DNA from: Flavobacterium turcicum | Lineage (GTDB): Bacteria; Bacteroidota; Bacteroidia; Flavobacteriales; Flavobacteriaceae | DNA: 64,000 bases | Assembly (NCBI RefSeq): GCF_011365745.1 | Contig: NZ_JAAOBY010000005.1 | Location: forward strand, 124,001 to 188,000 | Direction: 5' to 3' | Shown: in pieces, positions 26,119-33,400 of the stretch | How the letters are laid out: the number at the start of each line of letters is the position of its first letter | Numbering within the stretch: the stretch's first letter is position 1 | The notes under the pieces: model-generated | Database searches by the model: none | Seen by the model: the letters and a program-made list of their open reading frames with translations, nothing else | Told to the model about the DNA's origin: nothing | Made by a program: the position numbers and the translations under genes

Positions 26119-26862
26119 TTACTCTTGAAGGCTAATGCTTCCGCCGGAGCTTGTGTTTTTTTGAATACGCTTTGGAGTTTTGTAATACGTTATCGAACCA
26201 CCGCTTGAGGCCTCTGCTGATAAGGATACTATTGGGCGAACACTTGTACTAGCACCGCTCGACACATCTGCTATTACCTCATTGGCGAGTAATTCATTGG
26301 CTTTAATTTCGCTACCACTTGAGGCGCTAGTTTTTATTTGCAATGCTTTTCCTTGCACAGTAATGTTACTTCCGCTACTACTATCACAGGACAACATATC
26401 CGATTCAATTTCGATATTGATACTGCCGGCGCTCGAAGTGTTTAAGCGTACATTTTCACCTATTAATAAACTAGCGCTTTCTATTGATGCTGTACTTGTA
26501 GCTTCTAATTCATCGATAGTTGGCATTTTAACTGTTACTCTTAACTTGCTAGCGTCGCTTATAGAAATTTTATCGAGCGTGATCACTAAAGTTCCATTTT
26601 CAACCGTTGTAGTCAAGTGCTCTTGTAAATTGTCATCGGTTTCAACCACAACTTCTATTTTATCAGCTTGCTCTAATACAACTTCAATTGAATTGTTTAC
26701 CTCAATACTAGTAAAACTACTGCTGATGTTACGTTTTTGTGTAGTAACATTTCCGCTTCCTTCAATCGAGTTGAAGTTGATGTTGTGATTGCAAGAGCCT
26801 AGTAACAATGCTGTTAATACTACTGCAATAAATTTGGTTATTATGGTGATTAGTTTTAACAT
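26119..26862 (-). CDS. GIN-domain (DUF2807) lipoprotein 1
   Basis: A 247-aa lipoprotein (lipobox LLLGSC, Cys24) with a DUF2807/GIN beta-helix body (about 40-245). Typical features are 'SFTSIEVNNSIEVVLEQADKIEVVVETDDNLQ', and later many short Ser-rich strands such as 'SSGSNITVQG' and 'SSGSEIKA'. It starts 2 nt after the stop of the PspC gene, so it is almost surely translated from the same message. Such beta-helix (toastrack-like) domains co-occur with PspC membrane proteins in envelope-stress systems; a sensor or scaffold role is an inference. Confidence 0.85.
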   Translation of the reverse strand: MLKLITIITKFIAVVLTALLLGSCNHNINFNSIEGSGNVTTQKRNISSSFTSIEVNNSIEVVLEQADKIEVVVETDDNLQEHLTTTVENGTLVITLDKISISDASKLRVTVKMPTIDELEATSTASIESASLLIGENVRLNTSSAGSINIEIESDMLSCDSSSGSNITVQGKALQIKTSASSGSEIKANELLANEVIADVSSGASTSVRPIVSLSAEASSGGSITYYKTPKRIQKNTSSGGSISLQE

Positions 26863-26864
26863 GA

Positions 26865-28634
26865 TTAGTTTCTTTTTTCGATTATACCATCTTTACTTAT
26901 TGTCAATCCTTTTCCAGCTGATTTTTGATTCCCTTTTTCGGTAACATTAATAATTTCTCCATTTACGCGAACAGTGGTAGTAGTAATGCTATCGTTTTCA
27001 GTTTCATTATTTGATACATCGATTGATATGTTTTCGGTATCCACATCGTTATATTCGTTCTCATCAGCTGGGCAATTCAAACATTTGGCTTGGTTTTCTC
27101 CAATTTTGTATACATAATTATCTGAACTGTAGTGCAGGTTAAAAAATTCATCGTCAGATCTGTCATAGTTTTGCATGCTTGCATCTGGCTTGATCATCGT
27201 GCCTTGAGGAACAAACAAAGTGATTTCTACTTCTTGGTCGCGGTATTTATTTTTTAACTCTGTTAATAAGTAGTTGTTAAACACCAAGCGATTACCGTTA
27301 ATGGTATAGTTGTATTTAATTGCCTCAGCTCTGTTTTTTGCTTCTGATAACGATTTACCTCTGGCTTCTTTCTCAATTTGTACATAAGCCACTTTCTCGT
27401 TTGTTTTTTCAATTCGAATGCTCACTTCTGTTGAGTAAATGATGTCTGTACCTGTAGAATCCTGTGTTACAATAAAATCATTACGATCGTCTATATTTTT
27501 AGCAAAGTAATCATTGTGTTTGAATTGAATGAAAAGCGTATCGTTTGGTTGTAAAGCTAAATTTTCTTTTTTAACCACACGTCCGTCAACTGCAAAGGCA
27601 CTTGCTTGTTTAATACCAATCGAAATGGCCAATGAAACAGCAATAATCCACAAAGCTAGTAAGGTATATTTTGCTATAGATCCAATCGATTTCATGTTTG
27701 GAGCCAACAATTTAAAACCTAGTAATGATAGGAAAAAGAACGGAATTCCTACTGCAAAAAACATTAATAATCCGAAAGACCAAACAGGATAATCTGTATA
27801 ATTGCCCGCCTCTATAAAGTCTTGCCAAGGAAAATCAATAAAAGCTCCTGAACCTATTGTGAAAATCCCAATTAATAAAAAGATCAAGGTTGAAACACCA
27901 GTCAGGATTAAAATGATACCTAAAAACTTAGCAAATATTTTAAAAATAGTCATGATAAAATCTCCAAACGAGTTTCCTATTTTGTTTGCTCCAGTTCTTA
28001 TTTGATTGCCGTATTTGTCATAATCTACATTTTTTAGCTTGCCAGAAACGTTCTCAAATTCTTCTCTTACTTTTTTTTCAATGTTTGATATATTTACTGG
28101 CTCTCCTGTCATTTCAAGTTTTTCAGAAGTAGTTTTAGCTTCAGGTGCTATAATCCATAAGATTATGTAAATAAGTACTCCTGTTCCAAATCCAGCTAAT
28201 ACCAAAAACACAAATATTGCTCTGATCCATACTACATCAATCCCGAAGTAATGGCTCAATCCAGCTGCAACACCACCAATCATATTTTTATCGATGTCGA
28301 GATATAATTTCTTAGATTTCCTTCCAGATGTATTGTAATTGAAGGTGTGCTGAGTATTAGTGTTTTCGTCCTCAATAACATAGTCTTCTGGCTGACCCAT
28401 TACAGCAATCACGGCATCTACATCTTTTAAACCAACCACGTGTTTGTCACTCACTTGTTTTTCATTCAACAACTCAGAAATACGCATTTCAATGTCTTTA
28501 ATAATTTCATCATGTCCTGACGAATTTGATAAAGAGCGTTTAATTGCATCAAAATATCGAGTTAATTTTTGGTATGCATCTTCATCAATATGAAAAAACA
28601 TTCCGCCTAAGTTAATATTTACTGTTTTGTTCAT
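26865..28634 (-). CDS. PspC-domain multi-helix membrane protein
   Basis: A 589-aa membrane protein. The start MNKTVNINLGG (28634) follows the PadR stop by 2 nt; a longer frame upstream would overlap PadR out of frame and is rejected. An N-terminal soluble part (1-105) contains 'DEIIKDIEMRISELL'. The PspC domain is at about 107-165 ('LYLDIDKNMIGGVAAGLSHYFGID' then two helices). Further helices lie at about 225-260, 285-312 and 322-345, and a large C-terminal extracytoplasmic region (about 350-589) follows. PspC is known for envelope-stress response; here it is in a PadR/GIN operon. Confidence 0.85.
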   Translation of the reverse strand: MNKTVNINLGGMFFHIDEDAYQKLTRYFDAIKRSLSNSSGHDEIIKDIEMRISELLNEKQVSDKHVVGLKDVDAVIAVMGQPEDYVIEDENTNTQHTFNYNTSGRKSKKLYLDIDKNMIGGVAAGLSHYFGIDVVWIRAIFVFLVLAGFGTGVLIYIILWIIAPEAKTTSEKLEMTGEPVNISNIEKKVREEFENVSGKLKNVDYDKYGNQIRTGANKIGNSFGDFIMTIFKIFAKFLGIILILTGVSTLIFLLIGIFTIGSGAFIDFPWQDFIEAGNYTDYPVWSFGLLMFFAVGIPFFFLSLLGFKLLAPNMKSIGSIAKYTLLALWIIAVSLAISIGIKQASAFAVDGRVVKKENLALQPNDTLFIQFKHNDYFAKNIDDRNDFIVTQDSTGTDIIYSTEVSIRIEKTNEKVAYVQIEKEARGKSLSEAKNRAEAIKYNYTINGNRLVFNNYLLTELKNKYRDQEVEITLFVPQGTMIKPDASMQNYDRSDDEFFNLHYSSDNYVYKIGENQAKCLNCPADENEYNDVDTENISIDVSNNETENDSITTTTVRVNGEIINVTEKGNQKSAGKGLTISKDGIIEKRN

Positions 28635-28636
28635 GA

Positions 28637-28969
28637 CTATTGTTTTTGGTTGGTTATTAAGGTTACGGCATCTGAAAGTTCGGTCCAAGTGCCACTTAGT
28701 TCTTTTAAAAATGTGTGTCCTATTTCGGTTAAACCGTAATATTTTCTGGGTGGTCCTGAGGTTGATTCCTCCCAGCGATAGTTCAGTAAACCATCGTTTT
28801 TCAAGCGGGTCAATAGCGGATAAATGGTTCCTTCTACCACCAGTAATTTTGCGTTTTTCAAAGTGTCTAATATTTCCGATGTGTAGGCATCTTGCTCTTT
28901 TAAAACAGATAGGATGCAAAACTCGAGAACACCTTTACGCATCTGTGCTTTTGTGTTTTCAATGTTCAT
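28637..28969 (-). CDS. PadR-family transcriptional regulator
   Basis: A 110-aa winged-helix regulator of the PadR family. 'MRKGVLEFCILSVLKEQDAYTSEIL' (11-35) starts the winged helix, followed by 'VVEGTIYPLLTRLKNDGLL' and 'GPPRKYYGLTEIGHTFLKEL', which is the hallmark of PadR. It begins a run PadR, PspC, GIN1 with 2-nt gaps, so it probably controls its own operon. No ligand can be inferred. Confidence 0.92.
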   Translation of the reverse strand: MNIENTKAQMRKGVLEFCILSVLKEQDAYTSEILDTLKNAKLLVVEGTIYPLLTRLKNDGLLNYRWEESTSGPPRKYYGLTEIGHTFLKELSGTWTELSDAVTLITNQKQ

Positions 28970-29051
28970 AAGTACTTTTTTTTGATTTTTTGTTGATTAA
29001 ACGATTCATTTTTTGATTGATGATTGATGATTTATTTTTGATGTTTTTTAT

Positions 29052-29155
29052 CAGGAGCTGTTTCCCGCTTTTCATTACAATCTTTTTTAAGTAGCTCGCT
29101 GCTTTGCGCTTCGTACTTTAAAAAAGGATTTCCATTGCAATCGGGGCTAGGGGCC
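29052..29155 (+). repeat. Dispersed intergenic repeat, copy 2
   Basis: This lies between the DUF4870 and PadR genes. The left end (CAGGAGCTGTTTCCCGCT, 29052-29069) and right end (TTGCAATCGGGGCTAGGG, 29135-29152) resemble copy 1 at 23704-23850. It contains AATC and GATT segments close to each end and a TTTTTT/AAAAAA pair, giving a loose inverted repeat. It may fold in RNA. Function is unknown. Confidence 0.55.
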
Positions 29156-29188
29156 AAATCCTTACTTTCTAAAATCCCGTTCTAAAAC

Positions 29189-29644
29189 TTATTTTATAAA
29201 CGGAATAGTAATTGGGTATTTGTATTTTTCTCCGCTAGATGCTTTGATAGAAGCGTAAATAATTAAGAAAAACTCCGAAACTTTTAAAACTGCCAGTAAA
29301 GCAATACAAACAAATCCTGTTGTTAAGGCTACAATGTGATTTTCAAAATTGAAATTCTCAATAGTATAATGATTTTCGCGCACCAAAGTGCTCAAAGGCA
29401 TATCTTGAAACACCGAAATGATAAAAGCAGGTACCGCAATTACAAGCAATAGCAACGAGTACAATAACAAACTCAATTGAAAATTAAGTACTTGTTTTCC
29501 GTGGTGATCTACAAAAGTCGATTCCTCTTTTTTTGTACTCCACAAAACAATCGGGAAAATATAATTCCCAAACGGAATAAAGTACTGTGTTAAACTACTC
29601 AAGTGAGTAAATGTGGCAATGTTTTTTTCTGATGATGTTTCCAT
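29189..29644 (-). CDS. DUF4870 membrane protein
   Basis: A 151-aa membrane protein of the DUF4870 (Tic20-like) type with three or four helices and the family text 'FGNYIFPIVLWSTKKEES' (25-42) and 'HGKQVLNFQLSLLLYSLLLL'. Function is unknown. It precedes the PadR-PspC-GIN genes on the same strand, but the 219-nt gap holding a dispersed repeat makes cotranscription uncertain. A -7 element and palindrome lie upstream. Confidence 0.85.
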   Translation of the reverse strand: METSSEKNIATFTHLSSLTQYFIPFGNYIFPIVLWSTKKEESTFVDHHGKQVLNFQLSLLLYSLLLLVIAVPAFIISVFQDMPLSTLVRENHYTIENFNFENHIVALTTGFVCIALLAVLKVSEFFLIIYASIKASSGEKYKYPITIPFIK

Positions 29645-29693
29645 GTTTTGATTTTTTTTGATGATGATTGAAACTCGGCTTTCGTTTTTAAAT

Positions 29694-29704
29694 TAGGTTA
29701 CCTA
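29694..29704. promoter_or_regulatory. Possible operator palindrome upstream of DUF4870 gene
   Basis: TAGGT-T-ACCTA is a perfect palindrome. It lies 14-24 nt downstream of the -7 element at 29718-29725, close to the predicted start of transcription on the minus strand, where a bound repressor would block initiation or early elongation. A related half-site TAGTACCTA occurs at 29754-29762. The linked PadR gene is a candidate binder, by context only. Confidence 0.3.
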
Positions 29705-29717
29705 GTAATTTCTTATG

Positions 29718-29725
29718 CAAATATA
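29718..29725 (-). promoter_or_regulatory. -7 element upstream of DUF4870 gene
   Basis: The minus strand reads TATATTTG, matching TAnnTTTG. The expected transcription start is near 29711, about 67 nt before the ATG at 29644. No clear -33 TTTG is present. Confidence 0.4.
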
Positions 29726-29930
29726 TGTTCAAAAGACAGTATCTTGCTTCGCATAGTACCTAAAATTAACATAAAATTAACAAAATAAAATAGTAGGCAC
29801 GCATAGTAAATTGTTGTATATTAGCCAAAAAACCAAGTAATACGCATCTTGCAGCTAATAAGAGTTCACTTTTTACGTAAAGTAAAATGGCTGCAATATT
29901 TTCGATACAAATTTTTAAAAATTAGTTATT

Positions 29931-30383
29931 ATGACTCTAACTGCCTCAAAACTGAATAAATTTTTGATGTTTAAATTGCCTTCTGCTTTTATATGCGGAG
30001 TGCGAGTACAAAGTATAAACGAATCTGCTTGTGTGGTATCGGTAAAACACCGTTGGATCAATCAAAATCCATTTAATTCGATGTATTTTGCTGTGCAAGC
30101 CATGGCTGCCGAGCTTGCTACGGGTGCTTTAGTCATGTTTCAAATTCAAAAAAGTGGCCGCAAAATATCCATGTTGGTAGCTAATAATAAGGGCAATTTC
30201 ACCAAAAAAGCAACTGGTCGCATTACTTTTACTTGCCAAGATGGTCATTTAATTGCCAAAGCCATTTCAGAAACAATTGCAACAGGCGAGGGGCAAACCT
30301 TCTGGATGAAATCAATTGGCATTGACGAAAAAGGGGTTCAAGTATCCGAAATGGATTTTGAATGGAGCGTGCGCGTAAAATAA
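29931..30383 (+). CDS. DUF4442 (hotdog-fold thioesterase-like) protein
   Basis: A 150-aa DUF4442 protein, a family with the hotdog fold of PaaI-type thioesterases. Signs are 'FMFKLPSAFICGVRV' (12-26), 'RWINQNPFNSMYFAVQAMAAELATG' and a C-terminal 'WSVRVK'. No catalytic residues can be assigned with confidence. It is a single gene with no plus-strand neighbour; a long hairpin follows its stop codon. Confidence 0.85.
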   Translation: MTLTASKLNKFLMFKLPSAFICGVRVQSINESACVVSVKHRWINQNPFNSMYFAVQAMAAELATGALVMFQIQKSGRKISMLVANNKGNFTKKATGRITFTCQDGHLIAKAISETIATGEGQTFWMKSIGIDEKGVQVSEMDFEWSVRVK

Positions 30384-30387
30384 AATA

Positions 30388-30437
30388 AACCACTATGCTT
30401 ATTACTAAATCCTCAAAAGATAGATTTAATAATAAGC
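30388..30437. terminator. Long inverted repeat between convergent genes
   Basis: A 24-bp stem with 23 matches starts AACCACTATGCTTATTA on the left and ends TAATAAGCATAGTGGTT on the right, with an 11-nt loop. It is placed between the stop codons of the DUF4442 gene and the 1887-aa surface protein gene. The flanking T tracts are weak, so it may also act as a 3'-end stabiliser of transcripts rather than a classic terminator. Confidence 0.6.
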
Positions 30438-30470
30438 ATAGTGGTTAAAATTGGTGTTTATTTTTTCCTT

Positions 30471-33400
30471 TTACGGGATAATAATTTTTTTGTTTATTTG
30501 TCCTTTAGTTGTTTTTACTGAAACAATATAAACGCCTGAAGTCACTGATTTTATTGGTAAAATTCCTTGCTGTACTCCATTGTCTTTTGCATCCCATTCT
30601 GCTATTATTTGACCCAAGATGGAATACATTTTTACAGTTTCTACACTATTATCTATTGTGGTATTCGTAATTTCAAGCTGACTTTTGCTTCGAGAATGGG
30701 TTACTGTAATTTGGTTATTGTCAATTTCTTGGTCGTTAGTTCCTAAAGTTTTATCGGCGAATGTCAACGCAAAACGGTTTTCGATTTTCCCTAAAGGCAA
30801 ATTAACCGTAAAACTTCCATTGTGAATGTTATGATAGGTATTGTTACTCATGTCATGAATAAACATCATTTGCTGATTATCAAAATTTTCAGTTCCATCA
30901 ATTAGAAAAGTCACTGGGCCTTCGCGATCTGTTTTTATACCCAAAGGATAACTTGCAGTGGTATCAAAACGTCCAACTCCTTGAATTACTAAAGGATTTG
31001 TTCCTTGTAAATAATACATATCCGCAGGTAAGTTATCCATTGTCATACCATCATAACCAAAATCAAATCCGTCTGTTGCTTTGTCTTCCATAAAAGCTAA
31101 TAGTAATTGCCTGTGGTATCCACTTGCTGAATTGATACCCAAGCGCACTCTTTTAAAAGTATCTGCGAGTACGCTATCATTGTCATTATTAGGTTTTGCG
31201 ACAGCGTTTTTTGAGTCGTTTTTAGTCTTAAACAATGTAGTCGATACTGCAGCAGTTTCTTTTTGAAAAGCACGCTGCCCATTATTAAAATTGACACTTC
31301 CGCCACCGCCACTTTTGCCATAAACAAAAAATCCTTGACCCACCGGAATAAATTGTTTCGGTACTTTGTTACTTAAGCCTACGCCTGCAATTAACTCTGG
31401 TACTACTGGAGGCAAACCACCTGATAAATTAAAAACGGCATAACCACCTTGATAGTCTTTTAAATAATGGGTGTTATTATTCGAAGCGTGTTCCCAAAAG
31501 TATAAAGTACCATTGATTCCGGTGTTTTCAAAATTGTCAATTGTAGCTAAATTATCTGTAATGAATTGAACGGCATTTAATGCAGATGGGTAAGGGTTTC
31601 CCGTAAGTAAAAGTTGATTGGCACTTACGGTATTGGTTGTGATAGTTCCGTTATTGGGTTTGCCTACAAAAGTATAATTTTGTAAAGCAGTGCCTGCTCC
31701 TGAACCTTTTAGGGTAAAGCCTTGTCCCACACGTAGCGAACTGTTTTCAGTAATTTTAATCCAATTGGCATAGGCGCTGGCATTATTTTCAAATTTGTAA
31801 AGCCAATAGCGGGTTACACTAAGTGGAGCAGTAGCCGAACTATTTAATCCGTCTATCCAGTTAATGTCAACAGGGTTTGCGGGGTTAGTTCCATCTTTAA
31901 AAACACTTTTTACACTGTAATCTGTATTATTAGTCGTGGCATTTATTGGGCTTACAGGCGAACTCCAATAATTATAATTGAACAAGTTAGTTTGACCTTG
32001 TTGGTCACGCTCAATAAATCCGGTACTAGTAGGAGCAAGGTCGCTTTCGGCTGTTTGTACTAATTGTGACATACCTACCAAATCAATTTTGCCGTTTAGG
32101 GCCAAGTACCAATCGTTTTGTAATTTAGAATCATTGGTAACTGTTACTGTTTTTCCCGCGTCAACAAACATTCCAAGGTCGATTGTATTGGCTGATTCTG
32201 TTATGTTGTGTCTAACATGTACAATAGACCAGTCTTGGTCCATAATATCTTGACCACGAACTTCTTTGGTCGGACTGTTAGCCGCAAGCGAAAAATCGCC
32301 ATCACGCTCTGTGATAAAGGGCATTGGAGCTTCTTGCACATTCATGTTTTTAAAATTGAATAATTTAGCGCCTATCAAATCGATGCCAACTGTAGTTAAG
32401 TCATCAATAACATCGTCTTTGTAGGTGTCCATTCTGAAATAATGAAGCATGTCAGTGATGGAGAGCAAATCAGATCCGCTGGCAATATTTTTTGGAATTA
32501 CAGTTCCCTGAATTTGTGATCCAACAGATTGAATTTCTTGATAAACCATTCTTTGCAGTTGCGTATCCGTAAGTGCCTTACCAAAAACGCGTATTTCATC
32601 TATTTTACCTCTGAAGAACTGCGAGTTTAACAAAGGATTTTTACCCACAGTGAAGATGGATAAATCAGGAGCAATACTACCACTGATGGATAGTACGCCA
32701 ACTACATTTCCGTTCAGAAACAGCTTTAACGAGTTGCCATTAAAAACAGCTCCTACATGATACCATTGTGCGGTATTCAAGCTAACGCTTGTTTGAATGC
32801 TTTGACCGTTTAGAGTCACTACAAGTTTACGACTTGCATCAATTTTGAGATGGAATTGATCTTGACCCAAAAGTATTCCTTCAGCTGAAAACGAGGGGTT
32901 GATGTCAATCCAACACATGAGTGTTGCACCACCCAATCCGCCAAGAAGCGAGCTACTTTGAATAAAATCATTTCGGCCGTCAAAGTTTAAAAATAGTTTG
33001 GTATTGATGTCTCTTGGAGAACCAAAAACAGTAGTATTAGTATCAAATGCATCTAGAATACCATCTTTGTCAATATCTGCTCCGCCATCAATAATTCCGT
33101 CATTATTAGCATCTAATATTTTATTTGGATATAAAGTTGCTGTGTGTGACAAATCGAAAGTAATTCCATTTGACTTTATGTCTAAATAATTGGGAATTCC
33201 ATTTCCATTTGTATCTAATAAAAAGTCTAAAAAGGGTGCAAGTAAACTGCCTTGACCCAAATTCCCGTATTGGTTAGCTCCGGTTCCATAGTCATAAATA
33301 TCCAAAATTCCGTCCCCAAATCCTTCGGTATTTCCATCGCCGTTCATGTCTTTGTTTCTAAAAGATTCTGTCTCTAGACCGTCACCCACACCATCTCCGT

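Noticed and set aside
28635..28919. N-terminal extension of the PspC protein (95 residues upstream of MNKTVN)
   Set aside because: It overlaps the PadR gene in another frame and has low-complexity basic content unlike a membrane protein; the ATG at 28634 follows the PadR stop by 2 nt.
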